Positions 45,154 to 54,029 are shown, counted from the first letter of the stretch. The stretch: 60,209 nucleotides of DNA from Streptomyces griseus subsp. griseus (GCF_000720255.1 NZ_JOJE01000047.1:1-60209), one strand, 5' to 3'. Notes: generated by a model from the letters alone, not told the origin. Translations and numbers: made by a program.

Positions 45154-45743
45154 TGCTCCCCCTCCCCCGACAGGACGCTTCGCTCTGATTCCCGTTCCTC
45201 AGGCGCAGGCAACTGGGCGGCCTGCTCGTCCCTGTACCTTCGGTACCAGAGGTTTCCCGTTGTGTCCTGGTACCACAAGGTGACGTCGTCGAGCACCAGT
45301 GGTGCGTCGTCCGGGCCGAGCATGATGCTCAGTGTCACGGATTCGCCGGGGCCGAGCACCTGGGCCACGGCACTTGCCGGCAACCCGAAGGACGACGCCC
45401 GTAGTTGAAGCCGGAAGACCGCGCTGGACCCGACGTTCCGTATGGAAAACAAACCGATCCCCAGCTCGTCGCTCCCCGGCCGCGCGCTGTAGATCTCGTG
45501 CTCTGCGAAGGCGACCGCTGCCGCCGCGGCGCGGGCCGACTTGGAGTCGCCATCGTCCCGGCTGCCGGCCTGGATCTCGACAAGGCTGTTCAGCGCCGCC
45601 GCCACCTCTGCCGCTGTCCGGTCCAGTTTCGCAAGTCTTTTGTCCAGGTGTCCGACAGCCGCCAAGAAGACGACGGCCGCCAAGGCAACGAGCACCGCCG
45701 GGGACTGCAGGGACAGCTTGATGTCAACGGGATGGAGAAACAC
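45150..45743 (-). CDS. Small membrane-anchored partner protein of the fusion
   Basis: A 197-residue protein I do not recognise. It has one transmembrane helix at about residues 13-32 (SPAVLVALAAVVFLAAVG), a short coiled-coil-like stretch (33-56, HLDKRLAKLDRTAAEVAAAL), an Ala-rich linker and a beta-rich domain (80-170, IGLFSIRNVGSSAVFRLQLR, TLWYQDTTGNLWYRRY) resembling an immunoglobulin-like sandwich. The GTG start at 45743 has GGGGGAG 8 nt upstream. ATGA overlap with the 1702-residue gene shows co-translation. VirD4 proteins normally carry their own N-terminal membrane helices, which the fusion lacks; this protein may supply the anchor (inference). Confidence 0.75.
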   Translation of the reverse strand: MFLHPVDIKLSLQSPAVLVALAAVVFLAAVGHLDKRLAKLDRTAAEVAAALNSLVEIQAGSRDDGDSKSARAAAAAVAFAEHEIYSARPGSDELGIGLFSIRNVGSSAVFRLQLRASSFGLPASAVAQVLGPGESVTLSIMLGPDDAPLVLDDVTLWYQDTTGNLWYRRYRDEQAAQLPAPEERESERSVLSGEGEQ

Positions 45744-45839
45744 CTGGCGCTCCCCCTGCCCGCGGCAACCAACAGCGCGATCCGAAAAAGCGCGCTCGAC
45801 ACAGCACGACGCTCACGAGCCCCCCGTTTGGCTGGAATT

Positions 45840-45890
45840 ACATCCGCACAAATCATGCTACAAGAGCATCTATAACCGCGTATATAACTC
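45840..45890 (-). promoter_or_regulatory. A+T-rich candidate promoter of the two-gene fusion operon
   Basis: About 100-150 bp upstream of the membrane-protein start lies an unusually A+T-rich stretch for this genome, with the direct repeat TATAAC at 45871-45876 and 45883-45888 (GTTATA on the transcribed strand), 12 nt apart. A promoter/operator role is inferred from composition and position. Confidence 0.4.
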
Positions 45891-45895
45891 GTCAG

Positions 45896-46290
45896 CTACG
45901 GCATGGAAGCGCGGCACACAGGTGATGCGCCCGCATCGGGTGCACCGCGTCCTGGAGAACCTCGACGATGTCCCGGTACGAGCCCGGCAGCACGGCCATC
46001 CCCAGCCCGGGCGTCCACTGCGGCACCAGCCGCACTCCGACCGGCGATCCCGCCGAGGACGTACTCCTCGTCCTTCGCCCGGCCGGCGTCCGCTTCCGCA
46101 CCGCTCGTCCGCGAGCCGGCTGCCACCGCTGCCCCTTGTGCGGGTGCCGGTGGCGGTGATGTCACCGACGCCTCGAGGCCGAGGCATACCGGGCCAACGC
46201 CCTGTTCGACGCTCATCGCGGCAATCCCGAGTTCGGTCGCCGGTTCCTCCTCTACGAGGCCCGCGCCGCCGGTGAGCCGATGGCTGAGCG
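45896..46290. mobile_element. Decayed transposase-associated fragments
   Basis: On the minus strand VPQWTPGLGMAVLPGSYRDI, then VEVLQDAVHPMRAHHLCAAL, resembles the winged-helix accessory protein seen again at 54.3 kb (VLPADCQAIMKIVSAASDPV). On the plus strand, EAYRANALFDAHRGNPEFGR then RFLLYEARAAGEPMAERTA (about 46175-46285), resembles the helix-turn-helix segment of Streptomyces IS3-type transposases. Both are broken by frameshifts, and neither has ends or terminal repeats. Confidence 0.5.
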
Positions 46291-46503
46291 GACCGCCACT
46301 CGACGCCGGCCTCCTCTGTCGTGCAGTCCGCAGTTGCTGGATAAGCGTTGCCACGGCGGGTCGCACCGCCTGGTGCCGTGGATGCGCCAGCATGTCGTCG
46401 GGGTCGTAGTAGTCAGCGTCGAACAGACTCGACCGTCGCCGTGTCTGGAGGGCAGATCGCAACCGTCACGCGTCTCGCACGACCCAGGCACCCCGACACG
46501 CCT

Positions 46504-47286
46504 TCAGAGGAAGACGCGCGCCAACTCCAGCCACTTCTGGGCGTCCTCGCCGGTCGCCGTCATGTTGGTCTCGGACCAGGGGCGACGCCGGGTGACACAC
46601 AGGCAGAAGTCGAAAGCGCCGCCCTGTACCCGTTGCGCGGCAGCCTCGGGGCCCCACACCCAGGTCCGTCCGTCAGGTGCTGTCAGCTCGACGCGGAAGG
46701 GGTCCGCCGGCTCAGACAGTCCGACGGCGGCGAAGGACAGCGCCCGTCCCAACACCCCCAGCGACGCCACGTGCTGCAGTCGATCCGTCGGGCGGTGTGC
46801 CACGCCCACAGCATCGAAGACGTCCTGCCCGTGTGCCCAGGTTTCCATCAAACGAAGGGGCGCCATCAGGGCCGGGGTCACCTTCGACATGTACCAGGGG
46901 AACGCGTGGTCCCATGGCGTGTCGCGCAGTGCCGCCGCCAGTTCCGCTCGACCGGCCCGCCAGTCGTCCAGAAGTACCGACCGCGGTTTGGCCGCTCCCG
47001 CAGCGGCGGCCTTGTCTGCGTACCCGCTGCCTTCGGCTTCCGCCCGCCCGAGCTCGGCGCCGAACGCGTCCGGAGTGCGTAAGGCGCTGAGTGCGTTCGC
47101 GTCCGCCCACGCGAGGTGGGCTATCTGGTGGGCGACCGTCCAGCCCGGTGCCGGTGTCGGTATGGACCAGTCGTCCACTGCCCTGACCAGGACGTCGAGC
47201 TCGTCACCCTCAGCCACCAGCGCGGACAGGACACCGGCGTCATCTACATCGGGGACGGCGAGGTTGTAGTTCAACATGCGCGCCAT
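46504..47286 (-). CDS. TIGR03084-type DinB/maleylpyruvate isomerase-fold metal-binding protein
   Basis: A 260-residue protein of the actinobacterial TIGR03084 group (DinB-like four-helix bundle with a C-terminal domain), related to mycothiol-dependent maleylpyruvate isomerases. The bundle's metal-binding pattern is seen as WTVAHQIAHLAWAD (His) and RLMETWAHGQDVFDAVG (His), with GLSEPADPFRVELTAPDGRT in the C-terminal domain. AAGGAG stands 8 nt before the ATG at 47286. It stands alone between transposase debris and the ABC/terpene genes. A thiol-dependent or DinB-like role is family knowledge; the substrate is unknown. Confidence 0.85.
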   Translation of the reverse strand: MARMLNYNLAVPDVDDAGVLSALVAEGDELDVLVRAVDDWSIPTPAPGWTVAHQIAHLAWADANALSALRTPDAFGAELGRAEAEGSGYADKAAAAGAAKPRSVLLDDWRAGRAELAAALRDTPWDHAFPWYMSKVTPALMAPLRLMETWAHGQDVFDAVGVAHRPTDRLQHVASLGVLGRALSFAAVGLSEPADPFRVELTAPDGRTWVWGPEAAAQRVQGGAFDFCLCVTRRRPWSETNMTATGEDAQKWLELARVFL

Positions 47287-47927
47287 GGTGCCACTCCTTC
47301 CTGACCAACGGCGGAGACGAAGTGTGCGGGCAACTCCGATGCGGACGGGGCCTGCCGGGCCGAAGACCGCTTCGCGCCCGAGTCACCGATCCGGCAGTGG
47401 ACCGGATACCCGGCCAACGCTGCGTGAAATGCTCCGAGCTGACGCGCCGGTGGGCAAGGGCGGTAGGACCGACGGCGCCGGGGCGGTAGCGGTTGTACGG
47501 TGATCCCGCGCACGCGGGGGCACTGCAGGCTGAGACCGGTGCAGAGGGAAGCGCACGGGGTCGCGGAACCCTGACGGCGCGCGGGCGAGAACTCGCGCGT
47601 GGATGGCGGTCCGGCCACGGATCGCGAACACGTTCACACACGTGATCAGGCGCTCCGACTCAGCGGACGTACCCGGCAGTGATCCCACCCCGTGTCTGGT
47701 CGCGTGGGCAGAACTGCGGCCCACAGCCCGTCCATCCATTTCCGGCACTCGTGGCAGAGCTGGTCTCCACGCAGGTGCACTCCACGCGACGGATCGAGCT
47801 ACTTGGTGCGTCTGTTTCACCGTTTCGAGCGGTTTGGCGATGAGGCTGTGGGCCTGGCCGTGTCCGTGTCATCAAATTTCCAGATGACATGGCGTCAGTA
47901 CTTACTGGATGGGCTGGGGGCGGCGCG
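47287..47927. other. 641-bp spacer without a supported gene
   Basis: It contains short readings in several frames, none convincing, and one isolated hairpin (47498-47524, CCCGCG-CAC-GCGGGG core) that superficially resembles a type I-E CRISPR repeat but occurs once. The promoter of the ABC/terpene genes should lie in its right part. Confidence 0.5.
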
Positions 47928-48533
47928 ATGGAGGTAAGGGGGGTGCATCACACCTACCGTCGGCGGGTGGTCCTGCGGGGTGTCGATTTTGACCTCGGGT
48001 CCCATGTGCTGGCCGGGATCGTCGGCGAGAACGGCGCGGGCAAGACGACCCTCTTAAAGATCCTCGCCGGTGAACTGCGGGCGGATTGTGGCGCGGTGCG
48101 TCACCGGGGGCGTTTTGGCTACTGCCCGCAGGAGGTGGTCCTCAACGACGCCCTGACCGTCCGGCAGCACCTGGAGTTCTTCCAGACGGCCTTCGCGCTT
48201 GACGACCTGCGTCATGCCGAGAGGGTCATGGAGGCTTTGCAATTCTCTGAGTACGCCGATGTGCGGGCCGGGGTGCTCAGCGGCGGGACCCGGCAGAAGC
48301 TGAACCTCACGCTCGCGCTCATGCACGATCCGCAGGTTCTGCTGCTGGACGAGCCGTACCAGGGTTTCGACTGGGACACCTACCAGCGGTTCTGGGAACT
48401 GGCCGCCCAGCTGCGCGACGCCGGCCGCTCTGTCCTGGTGGTCTCCCACCTGGCCTACGACACCGAACGCCGGGATGAGCTGTGGCGTCTGGAGGCGGGC
48501 ACGCTGCGCCTGGAGACGGCGGCAGCGGCATGA
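47928..48533 (+). CDS. ABC-2 type transporter ATP-binding protein
   Basis: A 201-residue ATPase, short but complete: Walker A GENGAGKTT, Q-loop in YCPQEVVLNDALTV, signature LSGGTRQKLN, Walker B VLLLDEP and H-loop VVSHLAYD. The ATG at 47928 directly precedes the first strand (MEVRGVHHTY); an in-frame ATG 39 bp upstream is less convincing. It is coupled by ATGA overlap to a membrane protein gene, giving an exporter-type (ABC-2) pair. Confidence 0.9.
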   Translation: MEVRGVHHTYRRRVVLRGVDFDLGSHVLAGIVGENGAGKTTLLKILAGELRADCGAVRHRGRFGYCPQEVVLNDALTVRQHLEFFQTAFALDDLRHAERVMEALQFSEYADVRAGVLSGGTRQKLNLTLALMHDPQVLLLDEPYQGFDWDTYQRFWELAAQLRDAGRSVLVVSHLAYDTERRDELWRLEAGTLRLETAAAA

Positions 48534-49402
48534 GGAGACACCTGAGCCTGTTCACCACGGCGACCCGGTATGACCTGATCGAGCACGCCCGTAACCGGTT
48601 CGCCATGCTGCTGGTCGTCTTCTTCATCCCCACTTGGGTCGGCCTGGTCTACCTCACCATCCCCGACAGAGCGGCCCCGTTCCGCCTGGCCTCCACCGGA
48701 GAGAGGCTGGCGCCGGCCGGCCATGAGCTGACCCAGATCACCGGGGCCCTCAACGCCGTCACCCTGGTGACCGGGTTCATGATGTTCGCCTCCACTTTCT
48801 CCGGCGGGCGCTTCGACCGACGCCTGGCCATGGCGGGCTACCCCCGCACCCATCTCGTCCTGGCCAAGGCCGCCTCCTTGGTCCTGGCCTCCGCGCTCCT
48901 CGCCGCCTACGCCACCGCAGCCATGTGCATCGCCTGGACACCGAAGCAGCCCTACCTGCTGGCCGCCGCGCTGTTCTGCGCCGCGCTGACCTACGGCGCC
49001 ATCGGCGTGGTCCTGGGATCCCTGCTGCGCCGCGAGGTCGAGGGCATGTTCGCCCTGGTGATGACCAGCGTCATCGACATCGCCCTGCAAAACCCCATCG
49101 TCAGCGCCGGCGCCGACAACCCGCTGACACACCTGCTGCCCACCTACGGATCCGTCCAAGCCGCCACCGCGGCCGGCTTCTCCACCACCTCCGCACCGGC
49201 ATACCTCGCTCTGCAACTGCTGTGGTTCGCCGTCGCCGCACTCCTGGGCCTCCTGGCCTTCCACCACCGCACCCGCAACGCCCTGCCCCGACCCAACCGT
49301 CACCACCGGCCCACAACGGCGGAACCACGCGACGCTGCGCCCCTCGAAGCCGAACGGGCACCGGCTTCCAGCCTGGACCCCTCACCGGGCCCTCGTAACT
49401 GA
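48530..49402 (+). CDS. ABC-2 type transporter permease
   Basis: A 290-residue membrane protein with about six hydrophobic segments: AMLLVVFFIPTWVGLVYLTI near residue 25, ALNAVTLVTGFMMFASTF, ASLVLASALLAAYATAAMCI, LLAAALFCAALTYGAIGVVL, and ALQLLWFAVAALLGLLAF near the end. It also has FDRRLAMAGYPRTHLVLAK, a cytoplasmic loop typical of ABC-2 permeases. The tail of about 45 residues is Pro/Ala/Arg-rich and probably cytoplasmic. It pairs with the preceding ATPase and lies 120 bp before a terpene cyclase on the same strand, so export of, or self-protection against, the terpene product is an attractive inference. Confidence 0.82.
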   Translation: MRRHLSLFTTATRYDLIEHARNRFAMLLVVFFIPTWVGLVYLTIPDRAAPFRLASTGERLAPAGHELTQITGALNAVTLVTGFMMFASTFSGGRFDRRLAMAGYPRTHLVLAKAASLVLASALLAAYATAAMCIAWTPKQPYLLAAALFCAALTYGAIGVVLGSLLRREVEGMFALVMTSVIDIALQNPIVSAGADNPLTHLLPTYGSVQAATAAGFSTTSAPAYLALQLLWFAVAALLGLLAFHHRTRNALPRPNRHHRPTTAEPRDAAPLEAERAPASSLDPSPGPRN

Positions 49403-49403
49403 C

Positions 49404-49436
49404 GATGCCGCCGCATTCGCACGATCGGGCGGCATC
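49404..49436 (+). terminator. Hairpin between the ABC permease and terpene cyclase genes
   Basis: GATGCCGCC (49404-49412) and GGCGGCATC (49428-49436) form a perfect 9-bp stem directly after the permease stop. It is followed by a direct repeat of CTATCTCCTCCGG (49439-49451, 49452-49464). The cyclase may therefore have its own promoter or depend on read-through. Confidence 0.6.
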
Positions 49437-49522
49437 AACTATCTCCTCCGGCTATCTCCTCCGGCCGACCGCAGACACAGATTGCGGCCCTCACAGGACT
49501 CAGCACCGATGAAGGAGCATGC

Positions 49523-50623
49523 ATGAGCAGCACATCAGATGTGGACCGGGCGGCGATTCCCGCTCAGCGGGGAGGCGCGCCGCGCTTCCATTACCCCTTG
49601 CCGATGCCGGAGATTTCCCACATCCCTACGGGCGTCGCGGCCCAGGTCACCGCGTGGAAGGAGTCGTACGGGTTCCGCGAACAGAGTCCGGCGTCGCACT
49701 CTCCCGGCACGATCCTGGCCTGGTGCCTTGGAAGGTTCTCCACCCCGGAGACCAGCGAGGCAGTGCTTCGCGGTATCGGCTGCGTGATGGAGTGGGCGCT
49801 CGTGATCGACGACGATGTGCTCGATCACCCCCAAGCCCGCAGCCAGCCCAGCGAACTCATCCGTCAGATGTGCCAGATCCTCCGTGTTCTGGAGTCTCCG
49901 GGATTCCGCGTGACGGAGCAGGACAGCTCCTACGTCGCGGCGGCTCACGACGCGATGGAACAACTGCGGGCAGTGTGCACGCCGACGCAGATGAACCGCC
50001 TGGCCACCGGGTTCAGGCGCGGGCTCACCAGTGGCGTGCACAAGCTGCACTTCGACGTGCCCAGCGAAGACGAATACATCGCCATGCGTTTTCTGGACTT
50101 CGGCGGCCCCCTCTACGCAGTCCTCATCGACATGTGCGGCCCCTCGCCCGTTCCCGACGGAGAATGGCACACACCCGCAGTCCAGGCCATCATCGAATGC
50201 TCATCCTTGATTTGCGCCCTGGAGAACGATGTCTTCTCGTTCCACAAGGAGAGAGCGGAAGGTCAGCCCTCCACCAATTTCCTGGAGGTCCTGAGGGCAA
50301 CCCGGGGACTCTCCTTCGACCAAGCCGTCGCCACGGCCATCGAGACCCGCGACCGCCTGATGCTTCTCTTCCTCCGCCTGCGTGAGCGCCTGATGGCCTC
50401 CGCCGAGCCGCCACTGCGCAACCTCGTCGGGCAACTTGGCACCTTCGTCATCGCCAACACCGAAGTCACCCTGTGCGCGTCGCGCTACAACCCGTCACCC
50501 GAACAACGCATGGCCCTGGAAGACGTCATCAAGACACCCGCCTGCTGGGCACCCTCACTGTCGACCACCGACACCAGCCCCCTGCCCTACCCGAGCATCT
50601 CCTGGTGGTGGGACCACTGCTGA
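49523..50623 (+). CDS. Class I terpene cyclase
   Basis: A 366-residue bacterial class I terpene synthase, probably using farnesyl or geranylgeranyl diphosphate. The aspartate-rich motif is DDDVLD (96-101). The NSE triad is complete in NDVFSFHKE (Asn235, Ser239, Glu243). The pyrophosphate sensor is Arg189, exactly 46 residues before the NSE motif, with Asp192 as the linker position and Phe193 at the usual effector position. The C-terminal Arg-Tyr pair is at 321-322. All Mg2+ and diphosphate-binding elements are present, so it should be active. AAGGAG precedes the ATG by 5 nt. The product cannot be predicted from sequence by eye; I do not recognise a geosmin or methylisoborneol type. Confidence 0.92.
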   Translation: MSSTSDVDRAAIPAQRGGAPRFHYPLPMPEISHIPTGVAAQVTAWKESYGFREQSPASHSPGTILAWCLGRFSTPETSEAVLRGIGCVMEWALVIDDDVLDHPQARSQPSELIRQMCQILRVLESPGFRVTEQDSSYVAAAHDAMEQLRAVCTPTQMNRLATGFRRGLTSGVHKLHFDVPSEDEYIAMRFLDFGGPLYAVLIDMCGPSPVPDGEWHTPAVQAIIECSSLICALENDVFSFHKERAEGQPSTNFLEVLRATRGLSFDQAVATAIETRDRLMLLFLRLRERLMASAEPPLRNLVGQLGTFVIANTEVTLCASRYNPSPEQRMALEDVIKTPACWAPSLSTTDTSPLPYPSISWWWDHC

Positions 50624-50769
50624 AGAACCGCTGACCCAGTCGGCCATGACGTTCGAGCATCAAGCCACGAACTCCGAAAGGGCCGTGCCTGGGGCTGAGC
50701 AGGCGCACAGGAACAAGCCCGTCCGGCACTTCCGGGCGGGCTCGTGCATTGATCGCCCTCGGGTACGCC

Positions 50770-50950
50770 GCTCCATTTCGGGCCCAGCGCGTCGAACACC
50801 CTCACCTTGAAGGCCGATTGACACAACGACGTAATCCTCGCCGACCTGCATCAACGAGGTGATGTCGCCTGCTGTCGGGCCCTGGGCGAACATCAGGACC
50901 ACGATCGCTCGCCGCAACCGCACCGGTCCCTCGACGTGCGACTGATCCGC
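50770..50950 (-). mobile_element. IS630-type transposase N-terminal fragment (decayed)
   Basis: On the minus strand VEGPVRLRRAIVVLMFAQG, then PTAGDITSLMQVGEDYVVV, recalls the N-terminal helix-turn-helix of IS630-type transposases (VRLRRA-IVLMSAQG-pp-IA-lv-vs-d-Vr). The reading degrades after about 50 residues, and no DDE domain or terminal repeat is found. The rest of 50624-51223 holds nothing recognisable. Confidence 0.55.
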
Positions 50951-51223
50951 TGAAGCTTGCGGCCCTCTTCCATGCTGACCGCCGGACAAACACCCTCGGT
51001 CGACGCCCCACACCCACCTCCAAGTCCTGGAGACAGCCTGCTGAGGCCAGGCTGCACGTCGATTACCCGGCCAGCGATGCGAGACAAGCCACTAGCCCCG
51101 ACCACCACGACGTACGCCGCCGAGCCCGGCGACACCGTCGTACTGCCCGTCCGCGAGCCACTCCAGGCCCTTCCCCCTCCAGGACGAGGATCGCACTCTG
51201 GCCCATGACGCTGCCGTGCCGGG

Positions 51224-52131
51224 TCAGCTCTTGACGAACCGCCCGACGAACGCGAGCGCCTTGTCGGCGATCTCACGCCAGCCGCTGTCTATGGTCAGGG
51301 CGTGCCCCCGGCCGGGGATCTTCTCGATCTCGGTCAGGCCCTGGTTGTCTTGCTGCTGCTTGTAGGAGGCGTTGACGATCGCCCACGGGACGGTGTTGTC
51401 CCGCTCGCCGGAGATGAAGAGCAGCGGTCCGCGGTCGGGGTTGTTGATGTCGACCTTGGCCTCGGTCCAGGGATTGAGGTTGGTCGCGGCCGCCTGGAAG
51501 AGCGGCTTGCCCGGGGTCGGCACGGCGTAGGTGTCGTAGAGCTGTTTGGCCTCGTCCTCGGTGACGGCGTTGGCGAAGGCGTAGCGGAACTGTTCGTAGG
51601 TCAGCGGCACCGCGCGGTTGCGGTTTGGCCGGGTTGCCGAGCACCGGGAAGCTCGACTTGAGGGTCGAGATCGGCAAGGGCAGCACCCCGCGGAAGGGGG
51701 CCGGGTCGATCGCCACAGACACCGCGGCCAGGCCCCGCCCCGCCAGGATCTGGGTCAATAGCCCGCCAGTGGAGTGGCCGATGATCGCCGGCTTGTGGTT
51801 CAGCCCGCGGATGATGGTTTCGAAGTGGTCGGCGATCTGGCCGATCGACTTGCCGGCGAACACGTCCGGGTGTTCGGCGGCCTCCTCGACCGTCTCGGGG
51901 TCGTCCGGCCGGCCGGGGGTCAGGGCTACACAGCCGTTGTCCTCGAACAGCTGCGCCCAGCGATCCCAGCTGCTGGGCAGCAGCCACAGACCGTGGACGA
52001 AGGCCACCGGCTGGCGGCCGGTCTGGTTCGCGTGCTGGCACTGCTCCAGCTCGTGTTCGGTGATCGTCTTGCTGTCGGGCGGGGCACTTGACCGTTCTTC
52101 TGGTTGAGCCGCTTCGTCGGCGGGTGCCTCA
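51224..52131 (-). pseudogene. Alpha/beta hydrolase broken by a one-base frameshift
   Basis: The first part reads VAFVHGLWLLPSSWDRWAQL, IIGHSTGGLLTQILAGRGLA and FRGVLPLPISTLKSSFPVLG; the second, in another frame, PLTYEQFRYAFANAVTEDEA, GPLLFISGERDNTVPWAIVN and KIPGRGHALTIDSGW. Together they make a complete hydrolase with nucleophile GHSTGG, an acid in SGERD and a histidine in GRGHAL. The frames meet at the TTT run 51624-51626, where one extra base accounts for the break. The start is uncertain and overlaps the end of the next gene. It could be a true pseudogene or a homopolymer sequencing error. Confidence 0.75.
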
Positions 52132-53099
52132 GCCTGTTCCAAGCACGGCGCGCAGGAAAGCGGTGGCCTGGCCGATGGCGGCTCGCGTGGCTCGGGTCTC
52201 GCTGAGTGCATTGAGCAGCATGAAGTCGTGGATAGTGCCGTCGTAACGCACGGCTGTCACGGGGACGCCCGCTGAGCGGAGCTTGGCGGCGTAGGCTTCG
52301 CCCTCGTCGCGCAGCACATCGGCCTCGTCCACGCACACGTAGGCGGGCGGCAGCCCAGTCACCTGCTCGGTGCTGGCCTGATTCGGCGATGCCGTGATCT
52401 CGGCGCGCTGTGCCGGATCGGTGGTATAGGCGTCCCAGAACCACTCCATCGCCCTGCGGGTGAGGTAGTAGCCGGTGGCGAACTGCTCGTATGACGCGGT
52501 GTTCATCGCCGCGTCGGTGACTGGGTAGTACATCGACTGCTGGACGAAGGTGACGTCGCCGCGTTCCTTGGCCATCAGCGCCAGCGCAGCCGCCATATTG
52601 CCGCCCACCGATTCGCCGGCCACCGCCATGCGGTTGGCGTCCCAAGCCCCTGGATGCCCCCTCTTGGGTGATCCACTGAGCGGTGGCGTAGCCCTGTTCG
52701 ATCGCGGTCGGGTAGTGGGCCTCCGGCGCGTTCGGGTACTCCACGAACGCGAGCGCCGCGCCGGCGCCGACAGCGAGTTCGCGCACGAGCCGGTCGTGGG
52801 TCTCGGCGTTTCCTAGGATCCAGCCTCCACCGTGCATGTACACAATGACCGGCAGCATGCCGGTAGCGCCCTGCGGCCGGATGATGCGTACCCGGACGTC
52901 CCCCGCTTGGGAGGGGACCGTGATCCACTCTTCGTCAACCGGGAGCTTGCTGACCGGGGCAGACTGCGCGTCTGTGAGGATCTGCCGGGCATCGGCTGGC
53001 GCCATCTCGTACAAGAACGGCGGTCTCGAGAACGCCTCAGCAACGTCCTGTGCCGCAGGCTCAAGGACGACCGGGCTGGCAGCAGGCATGACAGTACTC
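52129..53099 (-). pseudogene. HSL-family alpha/beta hydrolase broken by a one-base frameshift
   Basis: A hormone-sensitive-lipase-type esterase in two frames. The first gives the oxyanion-hole motif YMHGGGWILGNAETHDRLV and ALAFVEYPNAPEAHYPTAIE; the second gives AVAGESVGGNMAAALALMAK (nucleophile Ser in GESVGG), CVDEADVLRDEGEAYA and YDGTIHDFMLLN (His). The frames join at the CCC run 52641-52643 with one extra base. The ATG at 53099 has GGGGAG 7 nt upstream. It is the first of two adjacent hydrolases, both broken at homopolymers, so sequencing error must be excluded before calling them dead. Confidence 0.78.
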
Positions 53100-53528
53100 C
53101 CCATGCGAATGCTCAAACATGGAATTAGCCAGAGCGCGCAGCGTCGTCGACGCCAGCTCCTCACGCACCGGATCTTCCCGTTGAACAGGCCATCGCGACC
53201 TGGTGGCTGCCCGCCGTTGCGGCACGCCTCCACGTTCGGCACACTATCTATCTAACACCCGCAAATGGGGCAGTTCCAATCCAGGATGATCGTGTAGTCA
53301 GTTGCGCGGCCCGCGTAATGCCCCACAGCGGTGGCCCTGTCGCAGGCTTGCTCGACTTTCGCACTGCTGGGTGTGAGTCCGGGTGGTCTGGGAGGTGCAG
53401 GAGGTGCGGTTGCGATGGCGCATGCCGCCCGGATACGCGCCCCATGCGGCGACTACTCCCTATTTGACATGGTTCGGACCGGCGGCGTGGCATGGTGGTA
53501 GGTGGGGGTGAGAGTTGGGAGGTTCGGC
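53100..53528. other. Divergent spacer between the esterase and DoxX-like genes
   Basis: About 430 bp without a recognisable gene. TTGACA at 53464-53469, 60 bp before the DoxX-like start, is a plausible -35 element, but the -10 is not clear. Otherwise I see nothing in it. Confidence 0.4.
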
Positions 53529-54011
53529 GTGGCATCCGGTTCGACATGGCCTTTCGTAGCGCGGCAACTGCCGCTCAGGCTCACCGTCGGTGCGTTCTTC
53601 CTCAACTCCGGACTGTCGAAAGGCGACGCGGACCAGGCCACCGCTCAGCGACTCCTCCAGTTCGCGAGCGGCACCTACCCCTTCCTGGGGAAGCTCGACG
53701 CCCAGAAATTCACCCGCCTGCTCTCTACCGGGGAAACGGCCGTTGCCACCGCCCTGCTCCTGCCGGTCATCCCTGCCACTGTCGCCGGGGCTGCGCTCAC
53801 CGCGTTCTCCTGCGGCAGTCTCGCGCTTTACCTGCGTACGCCGGGCATGCGTCAGGAAGGCAGTCTGCGCCCCACTGAGCAGGGAACCGCACTCGCCAAG
53901 GACGTCTGGTTGCTGGGCGTCGGCATTTCCCTCATCGCCGAGGGCATGACCGGACACCGGGGGCGCGTGACCACTACCCTCAGCCCTTGGCGCCGCATGC
54001 TGCGACGCTGA
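53529..54011 (+). CDS. DoxX-like membrane protein
   Basis: A 160-residue membrane protein of the DoxX-like superfamily: LRLTVGAFFLNSGLSK near the N-terminus matches the family opening (R...G..f...G..K), followed by hydrophobic segments TGETAVATALLLPVIPATVA, GAALTAFSCGSLALYL and AKDVWLLGVGISLIAEGM, giving about four helices. GGGAGG lies 6 nt before the GTG at 53529, which I prefer to a GTG 27 bp upstream. Function is unknown; relatives are linked to redox or quinone chemistry. Confidence 0.75.
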   Translation: MASGSTWPFVARQLPLRLTVGAFFLNSGLSKGDADQATAQRLLQFASGTYPFLGKLDAQKFTRLLSTGETAVATALLLPVIPATVAGAALTAFSCGSLALYLRTPGMRQEGSLRPTEQGTALAKDVWLLGVGISLIAEGMTGHRGRVTTTLSPWRRMLRR

Positions 54012-54029
54012 CCAGGCCACCTGCCCAGG

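Noticed and set aside
45896..46462. A continuous 188-residue minus-strand reading beginning RRSSLFDADYYDPDDMLA
   Set aside because: Only scattered segments look protein-like, the frame runs through opposite-strand transposase debris, and no ribosome site or family match is seen.
47498..47524. A single type I-E-like CRISPR repeat (CCCGCG-CAC-GCGGGG core with GTGATC flank)
   Set aside because: Only one copy, no second copy at the expected 60-nt spacing and no cas gene in the window; an ordinary hairpin explains it.
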